A program made the translations under genes and the position numbers. The notes beneath the pieces are model-generated. The model was not told the origin of the DNA and made no database searches. It saw only the letters and a list, made by a program, of their open reading frames with translations. A stretch of DNA of 64,000 bases from contig NZ_JAEHJZ010000025.1 of the NCBI RefSeq assembly GCF_016469035.1, positions 41,512 through 105,511 of the forward strand. The letters run 5' to 3'. This document shows positions 20,101 through 28,620 of the stretch, in pieces (the stretch's first letter is position 1; every line of letters begins with the position of its first letter). The DNA is from Gelidibacter salicanalis (GTDB lineage Bacteria > Bacteroidota > Bacteroidia > Flavobacteriales > Flavobacteriaceae).

Positions 20101-20339
20101 TGATTTTTATATCCTACATAAGAAAAAACCAAAATTGAGTTGACGTTGATGTCCTGAATTGTAAAGTTGCCATCAAAGTCTGTAGAGACCCCTTTAGATG
20201 TATTCTTTACAATCACATTTACTCCAGGAAGCGGTTGTCCGCTTCCCAAATCCTTAACTGTACCATTAACACTAATAGATTGTGCAAAGGATATTGTTGT
20301 AGATAGAAGTAATAAAAAAGAGAGAAATTTTGTTATCAT
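17193..20339 (-). CDS. susC: SusC-family TonB-dependent glycan transporter (PUL 1)
   Basis: A 1048-aa outer-membrane transporter importing oligosaccharides with its SusD partner. Signal peptide 1-19; carboxypeptidase-regulatory-like domain about 22-102 ('GQPLPGVNVIVKNTSKGVSTDFDGNFTI'); 'DEIVVIGYGTQK' linker, the SusC signature; plug about 115-230 ('GVKGGNGVIVVTTKSG'); then the large barrel. The C-terminus 'GAYPQARTFLIGLDLKF' ends in Phe as outer-membrane barrels do. It heads the laminarin operon. The 236-base upstream gap holds repeated TTGTTGTGG-type motifs that could be regulator sites. Confidence 0.98.
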   Translation of the reverse strand: MITKFLSFLLLLSTTISFAQSISVNGTVKDLGSGQPLPGVNVIVKNTSKGVSTDFDGNFTIQDINVNSILVFSYVGYKNQEVVVTNGQPLIINLIEDAEALDEIVVIGYGTQKVTNVSGAISTVKSEAIERLKPTRIEEALQGNASGVAVIQSGAPGSKPTVLVRGIPSFTGTEPVVIIDGVPQSLDDLNSINSADIQSLNILKDAASTAIYGVKGGNGVIVVTTKSGRNNEKTEFSFNTYTGIQSVDRNIGLLNASEYAAIINEGSVVSGGNLIFPDISTLGVGTNWQDEIFKDAQISSYTLSARGGSEKVGYFLSTGYLSQGGIVGGVDKSNFNRLNITANIDFQLSSKLKFIINTSYANIKGKTIAENSFNSILGNAINFDPTVSPYNSDSNDFATFGYSNLLLSEIFNPVQRLQDTYNESNGDKLYGKLELQYDLLDNLKITSRFGYTKWDQVSKSFSPLAYYGPNNVSSDYNTDGTVKTQEVDNGDGTTSIIPSFHNSVTEREESNFNYTFETFASYGFVLNDQHNFDIVLGISRSKSTGDEIGTTRQDVRDNSWAWADISSATGVNTKLNTNAYTGYSSQDLERRNLSYFSRVNYDFEGKYLASFSARRDGSIAFGKDNKFANFYAGSLGWVLTNEDFFKSNAINFLKIRGSYGTVGNEIVDPQYVSITVGGPSYNQTANSNGYTFGTEFVSGATVNSFNNPFLSWEEQTQYNIGFDATVLNNLSLTVDYFNKSVEGLLFTEAPPLYAGTSEPVQSNIGSTESKGIDLTLGYNNSSTKDFRFNTSVTFTTSKNLVTETNNDGTAFVAGGSYFNGQSQFATRFEKGFTPGYFYGYQTNGLFQNQAEIDAHATQTGAQPGDIRYVDGNNDGVINDEDKTKIGDPFPTFTIGWNLGFDYKNIDFSMFTYASVDNDIYRAYERNAQFTNKDRSILNRWTGENTTNDAANPRYTFADTNSNIRPSDRYVEDGSFIKIKSLILGYSLPKSFSSGFSKVRIYAQAKNLLTLTEYTGSDPEISGGILDTGIDRGAYPQARTFLIGLDLKF

Positions 20340-20397
20340 AGTTTAAAACTTTATTTGATAAACTTAAACAAACAAGTTGCGAGATCAGGAAATATGA

Positions 20398-20573
20398 CCA
20401 CGACAATGAACATACAGCGCAGATTTTCAGGTTTTTTTTTAAGAAAATTTTAAGATTTGTCAAGTATACCCGTATACACCACTGTTTTTATTTTCTGCAA
20501 CTACAACGAGATAGTTGGGCTGAAAAGCACAATTGTTGTGGTAATGTATAGGTTACTTTAAAAGTTGTTGTGG
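20398..20573. promoter_or_regulatory. Repeated TTGTTGTGG-type motifs upstream of susC 1
   Basis: TTGTTGTGG occurs at 20533-20541 and 20565-20573 in the same orientation, 32 bases apart (about three helical turns). A one-mismatch inverted copy, CCACGACAA, lies at 20398-20406. All are in the gap between the sensor-regulator gene and susC. Repeats with helical spacing suggest an operator for the neighbouring LuxR-type regulator. Inference only; no good TAnnTTTG element was found here. Confidence 0.35.
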
Positions 20574-20575
20574 CT

Positions 20576-23380
20576 TTACAAATCCAAGATGTAATTTGTT
20601 AAGCTCGCTTCGTGAGGTAAATCCATCTTTTTACGCAATCTGTAACGTTTTACCTCTACACTTCTGTGGGAAATGTTCAATAAAGGTGCTATTTCTTTGG
20701 AGGACAGATTAAGTCGTAAATAAGCACAGAGTTTCAGATCATTGGGCGTTAGTTTGGGATGCTTACTTTTTATCTTTTTTAAGAAATCTTTGTCTGCATT
20801 GTCGAAAGCTTCCTGAAAAAACTTCCAATCATCTGTAGTATTTATGTTCTTGTCAATAATCTTGATCACTGGCTTCACACTGGCCTGATCGTTTGTGTTT
20901 TTGAGTTCTTCCTTGATTTGATTCAGGAATTCATTCTTTTTAATCAGACTCATTGTGGAAATTGCCAATTCCCTGTTTTTGTTTTCTATATCCTGATGTA
21001 GCTTTTCATTTTTGAGCTGCATTAATTGTTGTTCGCTCTCCAGCTCCCTTAAATCTATGTCACGCTTATTTTTTAAGATCAATTTCTCCTTCTGTTTTTT
21101 ATAATAACGTTTATAAATATAATGGACCAAAACACCTAAAACGATTAAGATTATGATATATAGAAAGATCATTAAATTAGAAATATACCACGGCTTAGCG
21201 ATTTCAAATTCATAGATTGCTTCGTTATTGGATAATTTATCACCTACTTTAGAACGCACCTTAAGAGTGTATTCACCATGTGGTAAGTTTTTAAACAATA
21301 CCGAAGACTGTGAAGACCATGGACTCCATTCATCATAATAACCAATAAGTTTATACTGGTATTCTGCCTCTAAATACTTATAGTACTCCGCCACGCTATA
21401 ATTAAACTGAAGGTTATTTTGATTAGTCTTAAAATGGGAAGGTTCTGTTACATCTACAGAAAATGCCTCTCCGTTAATGGCATAATTGGCTATGGAATTG
21501 ATGGCAACGTCATAAGATTTAAGATCAATTTTATTGATATCAATTATAATATAACCTGAAGATGTGCCAAAAAGATAGGTGTCATCTGACAAAAATGAAA
21601 TCGTCTCATAGCCTACCATTTCCTTTCTGAGCGATTTTGGCAGCGGAATTCTCGTAATAATGGGCTGCTCACTAAATTTTCCTGGAGATACGTATGAAAT
21701 ATTTTTCTGTGAAAAACCCCATAGTTTATCATGTTGGATGTCTGAAATCAATTTACCTGAAGTATATTCTCCAGACGAGAACATTGTACTCAACAAGCTA
21801 TCCTTTTCAAATTTATTTTCTTGTTTATCATAGACAAATACTCCGTTTTCATAAGCATATAGGATTTTATCCAAATAGTTTACTAAACTTGAGCCAAAAC
21901 CTTTTTCTACAGAAGTATCTTTTATAACCGATTGCACTTTGGTCCAATCATTATCAGTTGTAATTTCAAAAACACCTTTGTATTCGTGGCTCACTAATAA
22001 TTTATTGGCATCAACACTAGCAAAGTATTTGGACGAAATATCAAATCCTTCTAATTTATTTCTAAATGACCATGCTCCATTTTGCCTGTGTAATACATGA
22101 AGTCCACCGTAATTACCCTGAATAACAAGATTTTCATTGTCGAGAAAAGGCTGAATGTCCCAAGTTCCCGGAATTGAGGCTACCAGTTGTACCTGATCAT
22201 CCTTCACCACAAAAGTTCCTAAATTATGTCCACAAAAAAGAGTGTCTCCTATGGCCTTTAAACTCCACACCTGTCCTTTGGTGCCTTCAATAAACTTAAA
22301 GCGATCATTTGACGCCATTACTTTATAAAAAAGACCTTGGTTAGTGCCTAAATACAGTTTACCATCATAAAGTATGGACGTGTACACTGTACCCAAATCG
22401 CCCTTTTTATCATTATAAATACTCAAGGCTGATGTCATGTTGATACAGTTGATCCCATTGTCTGAAGCAAGCCAAATATTGTTATTGCTATCTTCAAATA
22501 ATGATAGTATCGTATTGTTTGAAAGCCCATCTGCTTGATCAATTTTATAGACAAAATCGCCAGAGCTATTTAAATAAACTAAACCATTAGAAATTGTTCC
22601 CAAAATAAAATCGCCATTTTTAAGCCTGATACTATTGTACACGCTCAAAGTGTCAATCATTGCTTTGGCGGATATATCCCAATCCGTTAATTTTTCATCT
22701 TTCCATTTATAAAATCCCTGCTCTTGGGTTTCTATCAAAAGATTTCCATTATGGTTGAACATATTGACGATAACATTCGTCTTGAGAATCTCATTATCTA
22801 TCAACAAGATGGATTGGCCGCTTTCTATTTTATAAACTCCTTCTCCAAAACCCTGATAGTATATCGTATCGTTTACCCTGAAAATCTTGGTAATTGTACT
22901 CTGGTTATCGATGACTTTATAACTATTATTTTCTAAATCATATATATAAATTCTATTCAAAGACTGAAAAAGCACGTAATGGTCCATCGCTAAAATATTC
23001 CAAAACTGCTCGTCTTCAATAAGCGGTATTTCCAGTTCATCAGAGATTGAGGTATAGTTTAAACTACCAAATGCATTCCGCTTCCAATACCCAAAGTTCA
23101 TATAACATCCTGTATAAATCAGATCATCTATAACTTTGACTGAACGTAACACGGATTGATTTGGTGTAGGATATAATTGCCATTTAGCGCCATTAAATTC
23201 TAGGAGACCTTTGTTATTTGCTACATAGATGTATTGCTCAGACGATTGAGAAATACTCCAATTTTGGTTTTCTGCGCCATATTGCTGTGGTTGATATGTA
23301 ATGATGGGAGGCAACTCTTGAGCAATCAATGCGGATGAAAGCAAGAGTTGTATGGAAAAAATGATGGTTTTAATTCTCAA
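20576..23380 (-). CDS. Membrane sensor-regulator: beta-propeller, Y_Y_Y domain, LuxR-type HTH (PUL 1)
   Basis: About 934 aa from the preferred start. After a signal peptide comes a large extracytoplasmic region of two-component-regulator-propeller repeats ('LSLFEDSNNNIWLASDNGINCIN') forming two seven-bladed propellers. A Y_Y_Y domain follows ('YQYKLIGYYDEWSPWSSQSSVLFKNLPHGEYTLKVRS'). Then come one membrane helix ('LMIFLYIIILIVLGVLVHYIY'), a coiled coil, and a C-terminal helix-turn-helix ('LNLSSKEIAPLLNISHRSVEVKRYRLRKKM'). There is no histidine kinase or receiver domain, unlike hybrid two-component systems. No ATG fits the N-terminus. A TTG at 23380 gives a clean signal peptide (LRIKTIIFSIQLLLSSALIAQ) with AGGAAA upstream. 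A TTG at 23449 would add 23 unlikely residues. It probably senses laminari-oligosaccharides and drives susC. Confidence 0.92.
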   Translation of the reverse strand: MRIKTIIFSIQLLLSSALIAQELPPIITYQPQQYGAENQNWSISQSSEQYIYVANNKGLLEFNGAKWQLYPTPNQSVLRSVKVIDDLIYTGCYMNFGYWKRNAFGSLNYTSISDELEIPLIEDEQFWNILAMDHYVLFQSLNRIYIYDLENNSYKVIDNQSTITKIFRVNDTIYYQGFGEGVYKIESGQSILLIDNEILKTNVIVNMFNHNGNLLIETQEQGFYKWKDEKLTDWDISAKAMIDTLSVYNSIRLKNGDFILGTISNGLVYLNSSGDFVYKIDQADGLSNNTILSLFEDSNNNIWLASDNGINCINMTSALSIYNDKKGDLGTVYTSILYDGKLYLGTNQGLFYKVMASNDRFKFIEGTKGQVWSLKAIGDTLFCGHNLGTFVVKDDQVQLVASIPGTWDIQPFLDNENLVIQGNYGGLHVLHRQNGAWSFRNKLEGFDISSKYFASVDANKLLVSHEYKGVFEITTDNDWTKVQSVIKDTSVEKGFGSSLVNYLDKILYAYENGVFVYDKQENKFEKDSLLSTMFSSGEYTSGKLISDIQHDKLWGFSQKNISYVSPGKFSEQPIITRIPLPKSLRKEMVGYETISFLSDDTYLFGTSSGYIIIDINKIDLKSYDVAINSIANYAINGEAFSVDVTEPSHFKTNQNNLQFNYSVAEYYKYLEAEYQYKLIGYYDEWSPWSSQSSVLFKNLPHGEYTLKVRSKVGDKLSNNEAIYEFEIAKPWYISNLMIFLYIIILIVLGVLVHYIYKRYYKKQKEKLILKNKRDIDLRELESEQQLMQLKNEKLHQDIENKNRELAISTMSLIKKNEFLNQIKEELKNTNDQASVKPVIKIIDKNINTTDDWKFFQEAFDNADKDFLKKIKSKHPKLTPNDLKLCAYLRLNLSSKEIAPLLNISHRSVEVKRYRLRKKMDLPHEASLTNYILDL

Positions 23381-23505
23381 AATTGAAGATTTCCTAAGTA
23401 TGACATACAATATAGGTTGAAATTTCAAATTCCAAACTAAAAAGTTCAAATTTCAGGTGACATGCGCACTTTCCTGATTCTTAAAACCTACCAATTATAA
23501 ACATC

Positions 23506-24885
23506 TTACTTCTTCCAAAACCCTTCAATTTCTTCTAATGTTTTTCCTTTTGTTTCAGGGATGAATTTATAGGTCACAAAAACGATGACGACTATAAACA
23601 CAATAAAAATAAAGTATGGCAACGACCCGTTCCAGGTGTCGCTATGATTGACCTCGCTTCCCATTACTATGGGGAACGATTGAGACACCATATAATTAGC
23701 TGCCCACTGCGCCGCTACAGCAACTGACATGGCCACACTGCGTATTTTATTGGGAAACATTTCAGAAAGCAGCACCCACACCACAGGCCCCATGGACAAT
23801 GCAAACGAGGCGATAAAAATCAAAACACCCAATAAGGATAAAAATCCAACCGATTGTTGTTGCAGCGTTATGCCTAATAATAAGAATCCTGCTAGCATGC
23901 CAAAAGCACCAATATAAATTAATGGTTTTCTTCCAAACTTATCCACCGTAAACATGGCTACGAAAGTGAATACCAAATTTACGAAAGCTAGTAGAATTTG
24001 TTGTTTCAAAACATCTGCCTTGCCAAAGCCTAAGGCTTTTTCAAAAATATCAGCCCCATAATACAATACCGCATTGATACCTGTAAACTGCTGTAACATA
24101 GAGAACACCGTGCCTATAATGATTATGGTTAAAATTGCTTTAGAAAAATAATTGACTTTCAAGCCAGTATCATCTGCCTTTAGAGATTGTTGAATCTGGA
24201 AAATCTCTTTGTTGGCCTGCTCGTCATCATGAATTTTCTTTAAAACGATTAAAGCGTCATCATTTCTCCCTTTTAAAGCTAACCATCGCGGACTTTTGGG
24301 AACGAAAAATAATAAAATCAAAAACAGACCACTCGGTATCAATTCTGACCAAAACATCTTACGCCATCCCAATTGAATGTTCTCAGCCTCGGTTAAATTA
24401 TTGCCTATAAAATATGTGGCTAAAAACACGACAAAAAACCCTATCACAATAGCCAATTGGTAATACGTCACCATCCGTCCCCTAATATCACTAGGCGCTA
24501 TCTCTGCAATATACATGGGTGCGTTCATAGAAGCAATCCCGATACCCAATCCGCCAATAATTCGAAAAACAACCAAAAGCGTTACTGATTCCGGTAAAAA
24601 GGAAGGCAAACCCGAACCCCACGCCGAAAGTGTAAACAAAACTGCAGAAATAATCAACGAATATTTACGACCAATTTTTATACTTAAAGGGCCTGCAATA
24701 ATAGCGCCTACAAAACAGCCCAATAATGCACTGCCTACCACCCAACCTTTCATGGCATCACTCAAGTCAAAATATTTGCTCAAATAAAATTGGGCACCAT
24801 TGATAACCCCAGTATCGTATCCAAATAATAGGCCTCCTAAAGCTGACACTGCTGCAATAAGAAGAAGAAATGTTTTTTTGTTCAT
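23506..24885 (-). CDS. Sugar porter MFS transporter (sugar/proton symporter)
   Basis: A 459-aa, 12-helix inner-membrane transporter of the sugar porter family (XylE/GlcP type). Signatures seen: 'GGLLFGYDTGVINGA' in helix 1, 'GRKYSLIISAV' between helices 2 and 3, 'RIIGGLGIGIASMNAPMYIAEIAPSDIRGRMV' in helices 4-5, 'QQFTGINAVLYYG' in helix 7, 'DKFGRKPLIYIG', and the closing 'FIPETKGKTLEEIEGFW'. It likely takes the final monosaccharide into the cytoplasm, probably glucose or a related hexose. It lies 131 bases after the GH43 gene and just before the PUL 1 regulator on the same strand, so it may be the last gene of PUL 2 while serving both loci. Confidence 0.96.
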   Translation of the reverse strand: MNKKTFLLLIAAVSALGGLLFGYDTGVINGAQFYLSKYFDLSDAMKGWVVGSALLGCFVGAIIAGPLSIKIGRKYSLIISAVLFTLSAWGSGLPSFLPESVTLLVVFRIIGGLGIGIASMNAPMYIAEIAPSDIRGRMVTYYQLAIVIGFFVVFLATYFIGNNLTEAENIQLGWRKMFWSELIPSGLFLILLFFVPKSPRWLALKGRNDDALIVLKKIHDDEQANKEIFQIQQSLKADDTGLKVNYFSKAILTIIIIGTVFSMLQQFTGINAVLYYGADIFEKALGFGKADVLKQQILLAFVNLVFTFVAMFTVDKFGRKPLIYIGAFGMLAGFLLLGITLQQQSVGFLSLLGVLIFIASFALSMGPVVWVLLSEMFPNKIRSVAMSVAVAAQWAANYMVSQSFPIVMGSEVNHSDTWNGSLPYFIFIVFIVVIVFVTYKFIPETKGKTLEEIEGFWKK

Positions 24886-25016
24886 GATCGTAGATATTAA
24901 GTTGTTCAGTATGGTTTTTATATCGGTAAGGTTATTATTGTGTTACATCAACGGATAAGCCTCGCAATCGCTGTAATTTTGCAAGTGACTTTTAAAGGCC
25001 CTCTTAAGAAGTTTTT

Positions 25017-26876
25017 TTAATCTATAAAGATGATCTCACTTCGCTCGGAAATGCCATTTTCATTAAATGTCTCCACTTGCAAATAATAAGACTGATCTAC
25101 ATTCAATGCCCTTACTTCATAATTTGGATGGTCATACATCATGGCATTCAGATTTAATTTATCCTTTTCGATTCCCCAATAAATAACATATCCTGTGGCA
25201 TCCTTTACGGCATCCCAAGTTAAATTGGCATTGCGTTTGTCTTTTTGTCTCACCACTTTAAAATTGGAAGGTGTTTGCGGCAGACTTCCCTTCCCTTTGC
25301 CAAAAATACGCAGTTCTGAAATGGCCAAATACTTATTTGTGCAAAACACATGGTTATAGCGAATATAGCGAGCTTCAACCGCTTTTTCCAGTTGCATATA
25401 AGCATGGGGTCTATCTGTCTCATTCTTTGAATAGTCTACCACAACATCCCATGTTTTACCATCTAAAGACGATTCAATGACAAATTGCTGTTTGATGTCT
25501 TCCGGTCTTCCAAAAATTTCACTATTAAAATCCTGAAAATTGATTTGAAGTGCGTTCACCTGCATCGGTTTTAGCAAATCCATTTCAATATAAATAGAGT
25601 CGTTGTTACTTTCTGACACCCAATAACTGCGAATCTCTTCATCATTGATCTTATTGATATTAAAATCCTTGATTTGTTCCTGCATATAACCTTCCTCAAC
25701 TTCTTCAACCACATTGATTTCCTTTTCGACCAAAGGCGAATTGGTTTTTACAGGTTTATTATAAGAAAGTAACATCCATCCTGTAAAGCGTTCTTTATGC
25801 TGGTCCACTTTGGTATCAGGAAGGTAATGCGGATAATCGCCATATGCTGTATTGACATACATTTGTCCGTTGTCTTCAAATCCCGCAGGATACATGCCCA
25901 AACGTCGTTCAAATTTAAAATTGACTGAGATGGCCATGGTAGAATAATGCCAGTAATTACCATTGTTATCCTGAACCGTACTACCATGTCCGGAGCCCTT
26001 TAAGAAGCCTCCAGGTTTATAGGAAATGGGATTATAAGGTGCGTACTCAAATGGTCCTAACGGATGTTTACTGGTATAAACACCATCAGCATAAACGTTC
26101 CATTGGGTTCCTGGAGCACCATATTCTAAGTAATAGGTGTCATTGTGCTTCACCATCCAAGGACCTTCGATAAACGGTTTTAAATCAGAATTATGATCCT
26201 GTCCAAAACGTTCCCAGCCGTGTTGTTCTGGTTTAAGATTAAACAGATCAACTTGTTCTCCTAAAGGAATGTAATAGTTTTCCGGGTCTAACTCAATACC
26301 TCTAATGGGCCATTTGTTGGAGGACTCCTCATACAAATAAACTTTACCATCATCATCCACAAAAAGATTGGGGTCCTGAGTACCTCCAGGCATATTGATC
26401 ACGGCGTAATTTGTTTTCCAATCGCCAAGTTCAGGATTTTCGGTTTCTATAACCGCCCCTCTTCCGGAGGGATCTCCCGAAACAATGATTTTTCCATCCC
26501 TCACCGCCGCCGCTGGGGCATTGGAACCATTAAAATACCAACTTTGGGGCTTGATAAAGGTCCAATTGCTCATATCATCACTAGCCCAATAGCCGTGGGA
26601 GCGTGTGACAAACATATAATAGCGGCCTTTAAAGTTGACAATGGCAGGGTCTGCACCAGAACGGTAAGACACATTATTTTTAGCCCGATAATGCGACATA
26701 TAGGAATAATCAATATCTATTGGATTGCAATAGGTGGTAAAATTATTTTTGGGGTTTTGGACGGTATTCCTTGTTTGATTTACCTCCGTTTTATTCTGTG
26801 CCTCTGCGCTTTCCTTGCAGAATGTCAGCGCGACTATCGAAAGGCATATACTGAGTGTTTTAAGCGATTTAATCAT
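25017..26876 (-). CDS. GH43-type glycosidase with discoidin and FN3 domains
   Basis: A 619-aa secreted enzyme with an apparent lipobox (LTFC, Cys20). The N-terminal five-bladed propeller (about 45-345) has the GH43 acid triad: Asp76 in 'SGADPAIV', Asp168 in 'GTQDPNLFVDDDGKVYLYEE', and Glu237 in 'FIEGPWMVKHNDTYYLEY'. A discoidin/F5-F8-type domain follows (about 405-530, ending 'YIRYNHVFCTNKYLAISELRIFGKG'), then a fibronectin III domain to the end. GH43 enzymes remove arabinose, xylose or galactose side groups; the subfamily and substrate cannot be assigned from this reading. The start is 13 bases after the sulfatase stop, so it belongs to the PUL 2 operon. Confidence 0.88.
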   Translation of the reverse strand: MIKSLKTLSICLSIVALTFCKESAEAQNKTEVNQTRNTVQNPKNNFTTYCNPIDIDYSYMSHYRAKNNVSYRSGADPAIVNFKGRYYMFVTRSHGYWASDDMSNWTFIKPQSWYFNGSNAPAAAVRDGKIIVSGDPSGRGAVIETENPELGDWKTNYAVINMPGGTQDPNLFVDDDGKVYLYEESSNKWPIRGIELDPENYYIPLGEQVDLFNLKPEQHGWERFGQDHNSDLKPFIEGPWMVKHNDTYYLEYGAPGTQWNVYADGVYTSKHPLGPFEYAPYNPISYKPGGFLKGSGHGSTVQDNNGNYWHYSTMAISVNFKFERRLGMYPAGFEDNGQMYVNTAYGDYPHYLPDTKVDQHKERFTGWMLLSYNKPVKTNSPLVEKEINVVEEVEEGYMQEQIKDFNINKINDEEIRSYWVSESNNDSIYIEMDLLKPMQVNALQINFQDFNSEIFGRPEDIKQQFVIESSLDGKTWDVVVDYSKNETDRPHAYMQLEKAVEARYIRYNHVFCTNKYLAISELRIFGKGKGSLPQTPSNFKVVRQKDKRNANLTWDAVKDATGYVIYWGIEKDKLNLNAMMYDHPNYEVRALNVDQSYYLQVETFNENGISERSEIIFID

Positions 26877-26889
26877 GATCTTTTCAATT

Positions 26890-28566
26890 TTAGTGTTTAT
26901 AAGCTTCCATTGGTTGGCCTCTCAAACGTTCAAAGTTTTTATAACTGCGTTGGATGGATTCTGGACTTGCTTTTTCAAATTCTTTCTCCGTTACTAGGTA
27001 TTTCTCTTGCAAGATGCCAAGTTTTATTCGTAATTCTCTTTCAATAGCATTGTAAGAATCATCGTCAATAAGATTATGGATTTCCTTGGGATCTGTTTTT
27101 AGATCATATAATTCCCATTGGTCAATATCATCATACACATGAATTAACTTGTAGCGCTTGGTGCGGATACCATACATTTTCTTCACCATGTGGAATGCCG
27201 GAAAATCGTAATAATGATAATAGATGGCATCCCTAAAATCGGCGTCAATTGAGGTATCTGTTACAAGAGGTCTTAATGATTTCCCTTGCATATCTGCTGG
27301 GGTTTCAGCTTGGGCAAAATCTAGAAACGTCTCCGCAAAATCGAGGTTTTGGGTCAAAGCCGTCACTTCTGTTCCTGGTTTGATTACACCGGGATACATC
27401 ATCACCATAGGCATTGCCAAAGATTCTTCGTACATAAAACGTTTGTCAAACCAGCCTTTCTCGCCCAAATAAAAACCCTGATCTGTGGTATATACCACGA
27501 TGGTGTTTTTGTCCAATCCGTTGGACTTTAAATAGTCGAGGATTTTCCCAACACCTTCATCAACCGAGGCTATGGTTGCCAAATAATCCTGTAGATAGCG
27601 TTGTGCTTTCCAAAGGGCCAATTCTTCTTCATTATAATTGGCATCATGCATGGCTTCATTTTTTGGTCCGTAGGCGTTATCCCAAATGGTACGTTGTTCT
27701 TTGGTCATGCGATCAAAATCTGTGGTCCATGGATTATGTGCCAACGCTGTGCTTCCTTTTGCAACAGTCATCTTGAGGTCATGACCTTCGTACATGTCTT
27801 TATAAATGGTCTGATATTGCTCTTTTGAAGCGATAGATCCTTCATGATCTGTAAAATACGTGTCAGGCAACGGGAATTTAACCGCGTCATATTTATTTAA
27901 GTGCCGGAGCGCGGGCATCCAGTTACGATGTGGCGCTTTGTGCTGTACCATTAAGAGAAATGGTTGGTTGCCATCCTTAACTTTATCCAAATAGTTTATG
28001 GCATCTTCAGTGATGATATCTGTAGCATAGCCTTCAATTCTTGTGGTGTCTATTGTATGGGTTGTTTCATTTATGGCGATAAAATCCGGATTGTAATAAT
28101 TGCCTTGATCGGTTAAAATATTCCAATGATCAAACCCTTGCGGATTGCCGTGCAGATGCCATTTCCCAATGAGGGCGGTATTATATCCTGCCTTTTGAAG
28201 CATTTTAGGAAAGGTAGGCTGATCTCCATCAAACTTATTCCCATTCATCCTAAACCCGTTGATATGACTGTGTTTTCCTGTTAAAATGACGGCTCTACTC
28301 GGGCCACAAATAGAATTGGTACAGAAGTTATTTTTAAAGATGGCACCGGCATTGGCGATGCGATCTATTTGAGGTGTGGGTGCCAATTTACTGATAGGAT
28401 GTCCATAAGCACTAATGGCTTGTGTCGCATGGTCGTCTGCCATGATGAAAATAATATTCGGCCTCTGTTTTGTGACCTCAGTTACGATCTTATTCTCGTT
28501 TTGCTGTTTCGTTTTACAGGATTGAAATGCGATAACAACCAGTATAAAAAGGGCTAACTTTTTCAT
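26890..28566 (-). CDS. Type I (S1) sulfatase, lipoprotein
   Basis: A 558-aa formylglycine-dependent sulfatase. Lipobox FQSC gives Cys17. 'RPNIIFIMADDH' (Asp44-Asp45) supplies calcium ligands. The modification motif C-x-P-S-R is present as Cys87-Gly-Pro-Ser-Arg91, followed by 'AVILTGKH'. 'ALIGKWHLHG', 'VVYTTDQGFYLGEKGWFDKRFMYEESLAMP' and the C-terminal 'YKLIHVYDDIDQWELYDLKTDPKEIHNL' complete the S1 pattern. Cys (not Ser) at the first position means an FGE-type activating enzyme is needed; none is in the window. It implies a sulfated part in the PUL 2 substrate. The S1 subfamily cannot be assigned here. Confidence 0.96.
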   Translation of the reverse strand: MKKLALFILVVIAFQSCKTKQQNENKIVTEVTKQRPNIIFIMADDHATQAISAYGHPISKLAPTPQIDRIANAGAIFKNNFCTNSICGPSRAVILTGKHSHINGFRMNGNKFDGDQPTFPKMLQKAGYNTALIGKWHLHGNPQGFDHWNILTDQGNYYNPDFIAINETTHTIDTTRIEGYATDIITEDAINYLDKVKDGNQPFLLMVQHKAPHRNWMPALRHLNKYDAVKFPLPDTYFTDHEGSIASKEQYQTIYKDMYEGHDLKMTVAKGSTALAHNPWTTDFDRMTKEQRTIWDNAYGPKNEAMHDANYNEEELALWKAQRYLQDYLATIASVDEGVGKILDYLKSNGLDKNTIVVYTTDQGFYLGEKGWFDKRFMYEESLAMPMVMMYPGVIKPGTEVTALTQNLDFAETFLDFAQAETPADMQGKSLRPLVTDTSIDADFRDAIYYHYYDFPAFHMVKKMYGIRTKRYKLIHVYDDIDQWELYDLKTDPKEIHNLIDDDSYNAIERELRIKLGILQEKYLVTEKEFEKASPESIQRSYKNFERLRGQPMEAYKH

Positions 28567-28620
28567 AATTTGTCAATGATTTGTACAGTTTGTATGATGT
28601 CTTTTTTTTAGATCATTGTG

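Noticed and set aside
20272-20463. A 63-codon minus-strand frame overlapping the start of susC 1
   Set aside because: Overlaps the signal-peptide region of SusC in another frame and covers the regulatory gap.
20576-23449. Classification as a hybrid two-component system (HTCS)
   Set aside because: Sensor domains fit, but neither histidine kinase nor receiver domain is present, and the helix-turn-helix is LuxR-like rather than AraC-like.
26544-27047. A 167-codon plus-strand frame over the start of the GH43 gene and end of the sulfatase gene
   Set aside because: Antisense to two well-supported genes, no recognisable domain, and amino-acid make-up typical of a shadow frame.
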